DNA of 64,000 nucleotides from NCBI GenBank assembly GCA_037951165.1, contig JBBDHG010000028.1, positions 8,440,001 through 8,504,000 of the forward strand. Direction: 5' to 3'. This document shows, piece by piece, positions 23,901 through 38,900 of the stretch; the stretch's first letter is position 1; the number at the start of each line of letters is the position of its first letter. Below the pieces are notes generated by a model. That model was not told the DNA's origin. It did not search any database and was given only the letters and a program-made list of their open reading frames with translations. The stretch is from Lophius americanus. Lineage: Eukaryota > Chordata > Actinopteri > Lophiiformes > Lophiidae. A program made the translations under genes and the position numbers.

Positions 23901-26900
23901 GCGCATTGAGAGGTCCCCAGATGAGATGGAGTTGGAGGCCGGTGCTGGAATCTTTGTTGGGCAAGCTGGGGGAGCTGATCTTGACAAGTTTCTGGTAGGT
24001 ACACGGGTTTTGTTTAATTTGATAAAACAATATTCAGGCCACAAAATCAGAAAATTCTGAAAATTATATAATGTGGGTTGCGTTTAAACTTGGCAACAAG
24101 GTCAGTTTTAACACTGCCTGAATCTTTGGGTTCACCAAAATTCATCTGTTTGATTGGTCTCGATCCATTACAAATGGAATATGATTGTAACATGGAGGAG
24201 GCAAAAACTGGGTGTCACTGGATGCAACCCTGAACACACAGCTATAATGGCTGTAGGACATGTGGTTCTCTAGATCTTGTTCTCATTAGAACCAAACAGA
24301 ACTAGTACATAAACAGGTATGAGACCCGACTCTCGCTCTGCTGAAATTTTGAAAGGTGTAGCAAAATATTTGGATTTTCCACAGTCGGTCATGTGAAACA
24401 CCTTGGCTGACCAACTCCTATGATTTTATTGTGCAAATTGTCCAAATTTTTAGATCATCCATCCATATTTATGTGGGTAGTCTGCAACTAATTGGATTCC
24501 CTCACAGTTGGAATGTAATTAACTTTGGTCATTTGACTGCAGTAAATCCCGACCGTTGACCGCAATAACTGTTGACTTAGCTTTTAAAGGGTTATTGCTG
24601 TCCTTTGGCTACAGGCACAAAGAAAACATGCACCTGCAGGCAGACCATAAGTAATCCTGCTTTGGTGCGTGCAATTTATAATTTGAATGTAAGCTTTCAC
24701 ATAGTATTGTAGATTTTACTTTAACTGTTATTCACCATGCAAGAAAAACTGCGCTGCATAGCCTGTATGCAGACCAAATATAGATTACTATGTGAAAGAC
24801 TATATTAATGTGATTTTTGAGAAAAAAATGCAATGTTGAGCTATGAAACAGTACTTTATTGTAATCAGTAATGACTTAAGGCAGTTCAGATTTGGGGTTA
24901 CAAACTACATCAAGTCAATCTCCCTTATCTAAGAAAATGTTGTGGCACCTAATGCTGACATGCTAACACAAACACTGTAGCACAGACTACAGACTAAGAC
25001 TCAATACTCCACCATCTCTTTGTTCTTTTTCTGCCCGCTCATGATTTTCGTAGGCTCAAACTGTAATAGCCGTTTATGAAATTTGTTGTAAAGTTTTTCA
25101 CTGTTTTGCCAGTTAACACTGAGAGTGAGACTTTTAAATTTTCAACTGATCATATTCTTAACTCCACCAAAGAGATTTTGTTTTTACCCTGGTTTCATTT
25201 AATTTGTCAGCAAGATTACAGAAATAAATAATGGACAGAACTTGACTTCAAATGTTTGTATATTCGGCCCCTTACACTCCTTCTCTGTGCATAAATAAAT
25301 ATGTCCATTTCAAATGGTGTTGGTCAGAACTCGTGCACCTCATGTGTCGCTGTCGTCCATACATCAACTAAAGATTCTTAAAAGGTATGATATAAGTCAA
25401 ATAAGGCAAAAGTAGAGGGATTACAGTAAAGGGCAGTCATCTGTGAGGCCTTAAAATACATCACAACATGTTGATGGAGAGTCTGTTATCGACATTTGTC
25501 ATACCTTCAATGAATTATGGTGACGCTGCTTCGTTCCAGCTGTACCTCTCAGCTCTAAGAATGCAGGCCTGCATGTCTTTCCATTAAGCAAAAATTAACT
25601 TTCAATGGCCTTTATTTTGTAACTTTCACCATATAAGGGGAGGATATTGTTTTGGCTTTTAATAAGACTGAATTGAGGTTATGAAAGCATAAATACAGAG
25701 GCCCCTTTGACTAACATTTTCCCTTTGTTGATAAAATGTATTAAATCCTCACCTTGTAAAGAGATAAGAAGGAATAAGTTACAATCCTTATTATGCCATA
25801 TTTCAAATGACTTCGGGATACTAGAATCCAAGACCTTGAAAATAACTTTTTGAGTATTTGCTCAGTTGAAACATCGTCCCCAGCTTCCTCTTTCAGCTGT
25901 GTGAATCTTTGTTACTGCCGTGTTTGAAGACAGCTGTTCATTCTGTTTTTTAACTTAGTTTTTTCAGGCTGTTAAGTTGTCGTCAGATATTTTTTTTTGT
26001 CCTATTCTTCCGGCGCAAATTGGCAATGTGCCATTTGTTGACCCTGGAATGGCAGTGGTCTGTAGAGGTCTTGAGAATTTAATTTGTGTAATCAAATTAA
26101 GACTTGTACAGAATCTTGGGCATCTAAATATTTACAGTGCATATTCATAAAATTGACATTCCTTTTTTTAAAAGTAGGATTTGTTTAGTCCATGCAGTCA
26201 CGTGAGGCGGAGAAAGTTTAGTCTTTCTCGTGGAGCGGAGAGGCTGAGATTTATTGCGAAGATCTGAAGCAGTTTGGTAGATAAAGGCCATGAAACGTCA
26301 TGTAAATTTTCACAAACCCCCCCAAATAAGTTAGAATTACTAAATGATAGAGAGATTAAACCATTTATCTTCAAAGCTCTCTTAAAATCTCGTTTTGCCT
26401 TATTTTCATCAGGACATAAATGTGTCCTGCAGAGTCAACTTCAAATACTTCAACCACCTCTTCATAAAAAACGAATGGCCGATAGATAGTCCGACAGCTA
26501 GCAGCCGTTCTATCTGTGTGAGCATCCTGTGTGGGGACATGCATCAGATGGAGTCTGGGGGAAGGGGGCCTTTAGTGTGGAGCAGAGATAGAGACACTTC
26601 ACAGACAGATTTCAATTGTCCCTCCGACTTTGCGGGAATGCCCTGAAGAACATTGTCAAAAATATAGCTTGTTCATATATAAGCATCCATATATGAATAT
26701 ATAAAGCTTTTTCTGTGTCGGTGTAAAAACGCGAGCTGTTCTGACATTAAAACACCTTGTCTGTCTTTTGCCACAGGGGGTGATTGGCGAGCTGAGGGTG
26801 GTGGGAGACCCAAATGCTGCCGAAAGGTACTGTGAAGAGGAAGAAGATGACTCAGATATGGTGAGTGACGGCTAAGACGTGTAATTTAAATGTTTTAGTG

Positions 26901-29900
26901 TTACTACAGGATAGAAATATTATACTTTAATCACATTGTGAGCACAATTCAAGCACAATGAGTGTTCCATTGTAGCTAAAAGAAGTAGATAAAGAAGCAC
27001 TGCTGGCTTGTCTTTTCTTTCCAAAACAAAAACCTAAAAGAGCAAAATCGCTAAGTTTCAATCCTTGCCATGTTCAGCCATTAAGCTTGTACCTTTGTTG
27101 TTTTCCTTTCAAGGCTCAAGTACCACAAATATAATTTACATTATTTTGTTGCGTCACACTTGAATTATTAGGATGCTGTGAGTTCAGGCTAACATTAGCT
27201 TCTAAAATGAGTCAATTATTCTGATCTCTGGTTATGAATTTCCTTATCTTAACTATGAACGCAAAATTATTCAACCCTCTTCGTATATTGTCTTTTTGAG
27301 CAAAATATAAAATTTTTGAGCTGTTTACAATAACCAAATGAAACATAAACTTTAGTAATAATATAACATACTTTACTAAAAGATAATATGAAGATTCTTT
27401 GGTACTTTGTAGAGACCCTTTGCTGCTATTACCTGCAGCAAATGTGATGCAAAGTCATAGAGCAGTTTCTGGGAATATCCATGAGGAATCTTAGCCCATT
27501 CCTCGTGGACAAAGGCCTTCAGTTCTGTAATTTTCCTAGGTTTACATGCCGCAGCCGCTCTCTTCAAATGCCACCAGAGATTTTCTCTAATAGTTCAGTC
27601 AGTCGACTGTGATGGGGTCTGGTAGACTTCCAGGGTTTCTTGATGCTAGATGGAATCCAACTTACCCTCTATTCCCTGCGTGATTCCAGTGTCTGAGGAG
27701 GCAAACAAGCCCCAGAGCATAAAAAAGCCAACGCCATGCTTCGTTGAGGTTTTTATAGCATATGTTTCACTTTTTCTCCTTCATACATACTTGCTGATCC
27801 ATAGACCCCCAAAGTTACCGTATAGTTTCTTCAATGTACAGAACAGCATCTTAAAACATTCTGTATATTATCTTGGTGGTTCTGAGCGACTTTGGTTGTG
27901 CTTCTTATGCAGTAGTTTGTTATGGAGCCCTAATTTGAATTAAGGCATGAGTGGATGCCTTAATTCTAGTCTAGGAGGAAGGGCACTGAGTTTTCACAAC
28001 ATCTGATTTGCAAATCTGTGCTGTCATGAAGGATGCTATGCAGGAGGCTGAGTAGTTCTGAGACAGCAAGAGTGAATATAAGTGGCATTTTGTGTTGAAT
28101 GTGGGAAAAAAAAACCCAACACTTTAAACTTAAAATTTATTAGACTGGAGTTTTAAGCTGTTCTTGTATGATCTGGTCTGGATTGTTTTTGATAAATGCT
28201 TGCTAATGAACCTCATATACAGTGAAATAATTGAATAAAGTTGCTTCCAGGTGTATACTACAGTGCAAAAACCCTATTCTAGGTTTCCATCTCATCAACA
28301 ATGGCTATGCTTACAACTGATAAAACATTCTGGTTAAGAAACATACATAGAGATATTATATAAATATATTTATGTATATAATATAATATAGGTTTATATG
28401 TCTCTGATATTTCTGTAGTGTTTATGTGTATATTGTATGTTTTCTATTTCATCCTATTTTTTATTGTTACTGTCACTTTGTTTAACTATTGCTACTTTAG
28501 GGTTTTCTACATATTCTATTAGAATTAAGGAATAATGACAGCTTATTGTTATGTTAGAACAAATATTGTAGTTAAGTTGTGGCAGCAAAGTCGTAAAGTA
28601 ATGCACTTGGTTGATTTATTCCTGCATGTATTACCAATAGAGAACCTGTGACATGTAGAGTCGGACAGCAGCCTTTTCTCCGTCGACCCTGACCACCCAC
28701 ACATAAACACAGGTGCCTATCTGCAGCCCACCAGCAGCCTTTACTGTTGTTTAGTCAAACATTGGCTTCACAGCTGCTCTGCTGGCCGAGACCACCACAT
28801 CCCTGTTCTTACCGACGGTTTGAGATTTTACCACTAGTGATGTTAGATCTTTAGATGTTGTTTGGATGGGGAATGGGGAAATCACATTCCAAGTGGAAAT
28901 GACAGGTTTTCTGATTTCAGGCATTTTTTAAAGGATAATGTTACACACAGCTGGTTTCCTCAACAGAAGACGCATCCAGAATGTTTTATTACCAACAAGC
29001 TTTGAGGTTCTTGTTTACCACGTACATATTACTATATAACAAGTATACCAAGATTTCATCTCTTGACAAGCACGGCCATACATAAAACAATTATCATATT
29101 TATACGCTAACCTCTGTACAATCAATATTGCAGAAAAAACTCAGAATTTACAGTAATGTCTCCATTTTATGATTCTATAAGTCATGTCATTTAAACTCAT
29201 TTGAAAACAGAATTAGGATATTCACTGCGTTCGTGTTTACGTATCTACTCAGTTGACATATTTCCAGCCTATCAAACTTGCCTCAGTGACGACATGGTGA
29301 GGACTGCATCAAGTTGGACTGAGGGCAGAACAGGACAGTGATTCCAGATGCAGATGTTTTTTCCTCAAAATACCCTAATTTTAAGTCACCCGCAAAGTAA
29401 TTCAACATCTCCCATCTGGCAATGCTGTTACCGAGAGAAGTCCAGAAAGCTCAATAAAGACAGTTGAAGCCCCTTTTGATTTGTCCTTTGAAGTTGGTTC
29501 AGTATAAATGCTGTGGGGTTCTAATGGGGGTCAGAGATGTTCTTCTGAGACAGCATGGGAAGTGGTCAAAGCTCCGAAGCCGACCTCAGTATGAAGGGGA
29601 TGTTCCTGTTTTGGAGTATGGTGGAAATGTTAAGATTATTTATGTAGCTCACAGAATTATTTAAATCAGCTAATAGCAGGTTGCAGCTAAGTTAAAAAAG
29701 GAGAAAAGCAGAGAACTGTCTAAACCAGTTTGTGTCAACTAGGAAAACTAGGCCTACGGTTTCATCCCCGACAGCAAGTATATATCCACAGAAAGTCCCC
29801 AAAGCCCTACCTTGTAGAAGAAATCCCCCTGATTGAACTCCTCAAATTCCATGTGAAGTTAAGTAAAAAAAAAAAAAAAACAGGGATATTTCTCGGGAAA

Positions 29901-32900
29901 ACAAAAAAAAACTTTCCCTGTTATTGATATTTACTTCAAGGCTGTTACACATGGTATTAAAAGAATAATGTCTGATTACTAAATTGATACTCAAAATGTT
30001 ATTTGGTTTCAAACTTTTCCTTTGAATTAAAAAAAATTCAGAATTTGGCTGATCGATCTATACTGGCATATATTCCGTTCAACACCCTTCCCCATTTGGA
30101 AGTCAGTAAGATTACTCTCAATATTAAGCCATTCTCTGGTGAAAAAAAGATTGGGGCCGACTGTTGAAGTGGACAAAGCGGTCAGCTTAAATGCCAGTGG
30201 TTTGGACATTTTTCAAAAAGGAAAAATGGCTTTTGTTTGACAATTTATTGGAGCTAAACATGTAAGCTATTTCAGGGAAACGACATGAGCTGTGTTGCTG
30301 TATACACACATTCACACATTCACACATAACTTGCCTTATTCTCCTCATTTACCATAAAGCACACTCACCCACTCACCTAATTGGTTGTCTACTTAAGCTG
30401 CAAAAACTTCCGACTCCTCCCTCTGCTGGTCAGCGTGGGGATCGCTCCACGTACTTTCAGCTCACCACCACTTCAGCATCCTCCTGTAGGCTCTGTTCAA
30501 GGAGGTTCAGTAGTTAAACTCATTACTGCCTGAAAAATATAAATAATAATTAATGTAATATTTTTAAAATTATTGTTTTCTTTCTTTTGGGCAATTTCTA
30601 GTGATTTTTGATGTGAGTCTCGTAGGTAAGTTTGCACATTTTTGCATGAATTAAATTGGATGCAATTGTTCTCCTCAGGCTTCAGGTGAAGGAAGTGGCA
30701 ATGAGGAAACCGGACCTATAAAAACAGGCATGGAGACACAAAGATGGACGGTATGAATCAACTTCCTCTGTTTCTTTTTTTTATTAACTTCTTTTTAAAT
30801 ATTCTTCCTCTTTTTTATTATTGATTCTTTTTACATCTTACTGTTCAAATATTTGAGTTTACGCTCCTACTGTCATTTCTTTTTTACTTATCATTCTAGC
30901 TTTGCTAGAGGGATCTTAAATATGATATTCACATCTATGTTTTTACTGTAAGAGCTGGATTAACAAAAACACTATTTATCTTCAGAAAGAGCGTTTTTTT
31001 TGGGCCATGTCTGTCATGTTAGGCTGCCATGTATGTGGAGTTAGATTGCACAGACCAAACCCTGGCTCTAATAAGAGCACTTTGCATTTTGCAGAGATAA
31101 GATGAAGTAACGGTTTGCCTATAAGAACCAATGAAGAAGATGATGAATGAGTAGTCTCTGGAGAACTGTTTTGTTTTTTGAGAGGTTATGATTTTATTTT
31201 TAAACATTCACCGATTTACAATCGTTAAATCAATGCTTGTTTAAACACTTCTTCCTTAATCTCTTCTTCCGTCTCTAACTCTATCTACCCATTTTGTCAG
31301 TTTGTGCTCCTCTCTCTGCTTTATGTCTCTCTCACACTCACACAATCAGATTCCACAGACACCCACTCACATCTTTTGACCGTCAGAGATAGTCGCGCAG
31401 CAGAAGTGGAGCACAGCCTCCGCCTTGCACCACCCTCCTGTGTGTGCTCCCACCTACAATTATAGTGTAGCATTCTGAAAACCAGATGTAAATCTGATCT
31501 GATCCGAGTGTGAGGCCCCCCGCCTCCGGGCATTTGCTATTCCGACTGCTTTCTCAATCAACCACTGTCAGTAAACAGGAACTGAAAGAGGTGGAAAGAC
31601 AGCCAGACAGGACAGGGGGCAGGGGTGCATACCGCAGCTCAGAAGTCTCTTCATCATTGCTGCCTTAGTCGCTTTTACAAGGGGCTTTTCCATCTGTTCA
31701 CAAGGCTTTTACAGCCATCATGTAATATGCAATGTAACTTAAAATACAACATCTGGCACCTAATTCCTACCTGCTGATGTTTTTCCATCTGATGTCTGCT
31801 CACAGAAAGTAAAACCTACACCACCTCCACAATTGTCCCAGCTGTGCAATTAAGGCAAGTCTGAGCGGAGACGTGGTAGAGAGTGGAATTCATAGTGATA
31901 GATGGCAGAACTACCCGGTCTTCTTTCCAACCAATGTCACTGCTGGAGTGTCCCCTGCAGTGCAGTGACATCATGTATCCCCTCATTTTTAGACCTTTTA
32001 GTTAGAAATATACAAAAATACTCCATATAATTATAAGGTATAATTGAATGTACTTACTATCTCATAACTGAGGCGACCACAGCACAGAAGGAAGTCCTCC
32101 CCCAAACAGAAGGTCAGTGGTCGATCACTGTTCTGCCCCATCATTCTTCATGATGAGAGGAAAAACATGAGAGTCGATGGTAAATGGACTGTACTCCGTG
32201 CCTTTGGTCTTCTTCCACTCAGAGCAACTTTACTAATGTTACTACTACTACAACTTCTAGCACTACGTATAGTACTAGTACTAATACTACTGCTACTACT
32301 ATTACTACTTATCAGGAATGATTGTTTCAAGACATCCTTCACGCGCCAGCTGAACAGCCATCAGGAGCATCTCACTAGAACTAGGAGCTAGAATTGCTGT
32401 CGAAAAAAATACTGGTTTATGATCTCTTCCCCAGATAATAAAGAATTATGCTTCAACTGGTCTACACAAGTGAACAAAGTTAGCGGACTCACATGTCAAT
32501 GATTAGTAACGTGAAAGTTTTGAATTGACTCAACAGAAGCTTTTTAACAAAATATTCGGAAATTTTCCCGTATCAATAAGGTCCCCGAGCTGAGAGAACA
32601 TTATAAAATTGAACCTTTAGCCTTTATTATCAGTAGCCTGTTTTATATATAAGAGCTACTAATACTAGAGCTACTTTGTAGTCAACAATCATTTTGTCCC
32701 TTTAGGGTTAAATAAAAGTTTGTGGTTATTATCCTGAAATAAGGGTCACTGACGACGGACGCAGTCACAGATCCATCCTTTTAATGCGATAACTCCAAAA
32801 AAATTTTATGGATCAATTTCACTACTGGAACTGGATTTGATTTTTGGAAAAGATCATTTTTATATTTGTGACACTTTCGGGAGCTTTGTCACCAAAATTT

Positions 32901-35900
32901 TTCAGGCCTTTGGTTTTTCAACTGTTGGTTCGATTTAGTCCGAACTTATTGTATATGAACCAACTCAAGGATATCATTGTTGTTTATATCATATTTACTC
33001 TAATAGCTCATGTTTTACTCACTAGGAGGAGCTTTTGAATTAACAACACCTGTGTTTTGGACATAAAAGTTAATTTGAGTTATACCTTGAAAAATGCAGG
33101 GGATTGGGGGCTTTTCATGGATATACCCTTGCTGTCAGGGGACAGCGTAGGCTTAGTCTCCAGAAATCCTGTTCAGTCCTCCTAAATGTGGGGCCTCTGG
33201 TCACTCTTTATGAAATAGTGTTTGGTGAGTGGCTCGGAGGAAAGCAACAAGACGACAACAAAAGCCAAATGACTTTCCTCTTCTGATTACATATTGATCA
33301 GGTTCGCACTAGTTTCATTAAAACGTCTGGAAAGCACCTTGAGACAGCTTTTGTTGTGAATTGGCACTATATAAATAAATATTGATTGATTGATTTATTA
33401 AAACCCAGATGTGCGCTGACCGAGATAAGTTCCTGCTGTGATTTTGCAGAAGACATGAAAAAGGAAAAAGACCTGATCCTGAAATCCTGTAGAGGAGGTA
33501 GAATGTGTTGATGTTGTTGCCGTGGGAGCTGCATTCTTGCGCTTAGTTTTAGGGGGTTGTGAGGTTCAAATCTATCAACGTTCCGTTCCAAGGGTTGGAG
33601 CCTCCCACCCGTCATCCTCAACTATGATGGAGAGAAGGCGTCAACAAACACAAAATTCTTCATCACTTGACCACGCATCAACCCCAGATTCTTAGCATAG
33701 CCTGTGCCATGCAACACAGTGGGGAGAGCAGAGGATGCTGCCCCCCTCTCACATTCTTGATCCCACTGCTCTTTTCAATTCAACAGGTGACAATTTGAGA
33801 TGTGCCACCAATGAAGAATGAGCTTCAAACGTGGGGGGCATTTGTATATTTTCCTCCCCCCTTACTCTTTTTTTACCCAAAGGTAGAATGGGATCAGGTT
33901 TGACCACAACTCCCCCTGACCTTCAATCACTCCCCATGCGTCCTTGAGTCCTGCTGTGTGTCTAGTGACAGTCGCCTGTCTCTTTGGTCACACACACACT
34001 GGGTGTTTTTGTGGTGCAGCAGCAGGTTAATGAGGGTGTTTGCAGTGACAGCAGTGGGATGACCAGACACAGACACAGACATACAATGGGAAACACTTAA
34101 TACCTATTAAGGTTTTTTAATGACATTGGTGTTTCATACAAACTCACTAACTATATCCAGGTCAAAACCATGCCTGCGTCCCCTAACGCGGGTCATAATG
34201 TTAATGCAATAACTCAAAAAGCAGTTAATGGATCATTATTAAATGTTCTTCCCACAAAGACCTTAGCATGTAGAAGAATTTGATTTAATTTGGGTGATTG
34301 GTTGTACATTTCTGACACTAGGGGGAGCTTTTTCTCCAGACATTTCCGGTGCATAATTTCTCAACCATTGGTCCCATTTGGCCGAACTTTGGTGCATATG
34401 ATTTGTCACAATTTGTGGCTTTTTTTTTTATTTAACAAAAAACAAATTGGGTGCATATTGACTTATAGACACAGAAACTTGAGGAGATTTATCTTGTTCA
34501 TAAAATATTTTACTCTAAAAGTTCATATTTGACCCAGTAGGGGGAGCAGCTTTTAATGAATAACTTTTTCAGACATAGCTTCACATCTAATTCAAAGAGT
34601 TGTATAGGGAGAATTGCTTGTACAAAGCAGGGGATTGGGGGGCTATTCGGGGTTATACCGTTGCAGTCAGAAAAGACAGCATAGGCCTAGTTGTTTTCTG
34701 GTTGTTTGGTTGTGGTTATACATTTCATACATATTCATGCAATTCAACAAATTATTTTTTTAACATTGCGTCCTCCTATCATCTTTTTTTATTACTGAGG
34801 ACTGTTTAGACCGTTCATACCAAACTCTAGGCCGCGGAGCGACATAGGGCCAGTTGTATGATTATATCATGAGTCATTATCTAATTTCTATCATAACTGG
34901 GGACTGATATGGCACCAACACCATAAATACTGCAAATCCCAGAATGCAACTTTGCACTGCACCTCTAATTGGTCTTTTTGTTCTTTACCCCCGTTTTTTT
35001 TTCTGATTTTGGTGTATTGGGTGCAGTTAAATTCATATTTGTCATAATAGCTCTGATTAAAATGAGGCAATTTAAGTCTGTTTTAATTAAACACTGACTC
35101 TGTTGGGCTGTAACTTAGGAGTCAGACTTTAATCTTGGCCCACTAAGTGATTTAGTTTGACAGTCCAGGTTTAGTCTAATCCATACATCCATTTAGAACT
35201 TCGACATTGGAATTCTATTTAAAAATAAGATGTCTTGGATGATCTGGGTAGATTTTAGTTCTTAATGTTGATTTCAGTTGAAGACAGACAGACAGACTTT
35301 ATATAATCAAGATGAAAGCTTCCTTCAGCAAACATGACCTGTTTTATTTTAAGTCAGTATGGAGATAGTGAAGTTGCATTGGAATTTTCAGCTCCTCCTT
35401 CAGTCTTGTTTCACTCACAGTATTCTGAATACAAATAAAGATCCAATACCACCTGTTTTGAATAAGTTTCTCAGTGGTTGTTTCTCCAGTATCCATGAAC
35501 TGGTTTGTTTACCAGATATGTCATCACAGTTTTCTCAAAAATTGCATTGATACGGCACATTTACACAACTTAAGACTTTACACTCGATAACCTAGTTTCT
35601 AAGCTCGCAGTTCCAGATAGCCGTGGTGTGAACGAAAGTGCAAACGGCAATAAATAAAAAACGAAAACTGAATTTAAAAAACCAAAAAAAATTTTTTTTA
35701 AAGGATTTGTTCTATTTTCATTCTTCATGCTGACTCAATGATCTTGGTTTTGAGCTGGGAAACTTTTACTACTTAAACAGCTTTAACTACTTTATAGTAA
35801 CTACTGTTACTATAAACAGTAGTGTCAGTAGTGCAGTGTCAGCGCTGAAGGAACCTTTTTTATTGGGAGGATGTAAACGAGCCTCAGAGACAAGGCACCA

Positions 35901-38900
35901 GTGGAATCAGTCATAAAATCTAGTAAATTTCATCCATTTCTTCTTTTAAACATGTTTCTCCCTCTTTTCATGCAGACCACCCCTCCATCATCTCGGCCCA
36001 TCCAGCAGCCCCCTCTGAACAGGAACGAGAAGGAGTCAGTGGCAACAGGTGAGTTTACCTGGATACAGTCAACACTTCATGAGAAGAGCATTCAAGACAC
36101 AAAAGTTAAAGTGGTAATCCCTGACGCCCTAGGATGTATTAAGGTCTACCCCTTGCATTTATATGTTTTCAACTTAATATTTTGCTTTAAAGATTCTGTA
36201 ATTTCACATGTTGACACGTGATTCAGTTCACCAGTTGTATTTGGAGAGGAGTGTTCATGACTGCCCAAGTTATTCCTTCATCATGTAAGGCTGATTTGCG
36301 GACTTGTGTCTCCATCTTGTGGACAAAATGGTTAATTCCCCCTATGGGTCAGAAGTTTGAGTGAGCAATAAATATCCATAATAATATTAATAATATGATA
36401 TAATAGTAGTGATAATCACTCTATGGAGATGGCAAATTATTAATTACATTACAAAAGAGCAAGCTTTTCTTTTAAATGACAACTACCATCATGCATAATC
36501 TTATAAGTATATATAAGAAGTATATATCCATCCATGGCCCACTCTTCTTTTTAGAACTGCTTTCATGCAGGCTCACTGGAGGGCTGACTGCTGCACTGAA
36601 GGTGAATGCAGGTGGACTTACTCTACTGCTGATGTTACATTTTTACGTTATAACGTAAACTCCATGTAACTGAATTGAAATAGAGGTTATCCAGGCCCAA
36701 GCTTCCTGGTGGGTCAGAACCATGAGACATGCATCCAATGTTCCTCAATAATTTCATTTTTATTAGCTTTTCTGATGTTTTGCTGGCTTGCTGTGTTATC
36801 ATGGTGCATGGATTTCATAATGGCAAGAATACATAAATCTCTTTTAAGCTCTTGAATTTATGCAGGCTGGTGGACGTGTTTGAATATAAGCCAAGGGAGT
36901 GAAAAAAGGGTTGGTATTGGTCTAATCTCATGAAAAAAACAAACATGCGCTATGAGAGAAGAGCTCAGGAAGATGGGAAAACAGTGCCTGAGAGAGGAAC
37001 AGGATTAGTATTGGATATATAGAATCTAAAAAGTGACTGCTCAGAAGCACAAGATCCATTTTTTCACTGATGAACTCTAAACTGCATTTTATAATGATGC
37101 TCTTCTAACTGATTTTTATTAATTTTATCTTGCTTTATTTGTATCTATATCTTCCTAAACTGCTACCTACCTATAAGGACTTCACTATTTGGTGAAAAAG
37201 TCATATTGCGATGATCGTGGACAATATTGCGGTTCAATCACGATATAGTGGTTATCATGGAAGATGCTCACATCACTGATCATTTTGAAATGTGATTTTT
37301 CAGTAAAAACATACAAAGTTAAACTTACAGAGAAAAATTCAAAACTAAACTACTTCTATGGATTTCAAAATAACTTAATATTTTACTACATTTCTAATTT
37401 TGGAAATAAGATATTTTGAATGATGTTCATTCCGTTGTTTTTTGTGATACCGTCCTGGTGCTGCTCAGACAGAGGTGTTTCATGAAAGGGGCTTAACAAA
37501 CTCTCTGCAGCCTGAGTTAATGTATCTACTAGTCTTACTGGATTTTCTCTGAATATTGTGTGACCAGGTGGCAGAATGATATTGTACACATATTTATTTT
37601 CATTTATGGGCAGCCATGAAAGCAGCTGATAATCACAGACAAATACAAGATTAATCCTGGGTGGACACAGAACTCGCTGGTGGAATTACATATTTCAACT
37701 GAGAACTGTTCGGGATCCCCCCGCCCCTCTGGGACATGCCAGAGAGGGTAGCGTGACATCAGCGAGCATCGCGACCACTGATCGTAATTAAACTTGACTG
37801 ATTGCTAATAGATTCTTGATTAAACTTGACCTTGGTTGTAAACATATGTATAATATCAGTCAGTGGTTCATTTCAAATAGCTTTAATATCAAATGTTTAC
37901 TGTTTTTTACGTTTCAAAAAAAGAACGGAGAACAAAGAGGTCAGATGTGAGGTACATCCACTGTGAGATGTTGAGATGGACGCTTGAGAATGTAATCCAG
38001 ATAAATCGTTTAATAAAAGCAAAAATAATCTGGGTCTCTCAGTCCTCTCCTGATATCAATCTATTAATATGAGATATGATTGATGAACATGACACGTCTG
38101 TAGCTCTGCTTCAGGGTCAGACGGAGGAGTGGGACTGCCATCGATCAGGTTAGCTTCACAGCGTAAGTTCCTGCGGTCACGGACTGAGTTTAAGTTTAGT
38201 TTCTCTCATCCAAGCTTAACTAACTCATCTTCTATTAAACCCACTTCCTGAAGTACTCCCAGTTCATCGCTGACCTCCAAGTAACGCCACTCACTCGCAT
38301 CACAGACACTGATTGGCCATTTATTGAAGGTGTAGACAAAGAGCAGACTACTGACAAACAAAAGAGTAGGTAGTCCTTCTCTCACTCGTTTATTTCATTA
38401 GATCTCAGCCTTTTGCCGTCATGTAATCGCACAGGCTGACATCATGATTGTTGATTACGATCACGGCGATCGATCAGATTGATAGTGCAGCTCTACTATC
38501 TACCTACCCACCTACCCACCCAGGTGAATCAAAGGTGAATTAGTGAATAGATAAAATAGAATAGAGAGAATAGATCTCAGGATGGAGTTGATTGCAGGTG
38601 TGGGGATTATCCACCCTAAGCCTAAATATAAAGTCCAGATTGTCCTTCCTTCTTCTCTTCGTTCGTGTTTAGTTCTGTTGTTCCGGATGTGGGGAAACAA
38701 GCATTAATCATCTTGAAAGGTCTTTCATGTGGGTACAAATTCCTTTTTTTTCAGGACCAGGCAGAGCAAATGGAGAAAAGGGTGACAGAGGGGAGAGAGG
38801 ACAGAAAGGGGACAGGGGTCCAATCGGGCCAAAGGGAGAATCTGGTTCTGGCTCCAGCTCACGAGGTGGAGCCCGTGGAGAGAAGGTTTGGACCTTTTTT

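Larger units (their letters stand above)
26861..30678 (+). other. col18a1 intron 3
   Basis: Contains a Tc1-like transposon remnant (27266-28238) and one minus-strand family A fragment. 28300-29700 shows nothing recognisable. Confidence 0.7.
30751..35975 (+). other. col18a1 intron 4
   Basis: Contains a TAC/ACT-type trinucleotide tract near 32230-32310, two family A copies and a LINE-type 3' tail. No coding content seen in 30800-32100 or 34800-35900. Confidence 0.7.

Noticed and set aside
32148..32391. Poly-Leu / poly-Ser frames
   Set aside because: Translations of an imperfect trinucleotide repeat.
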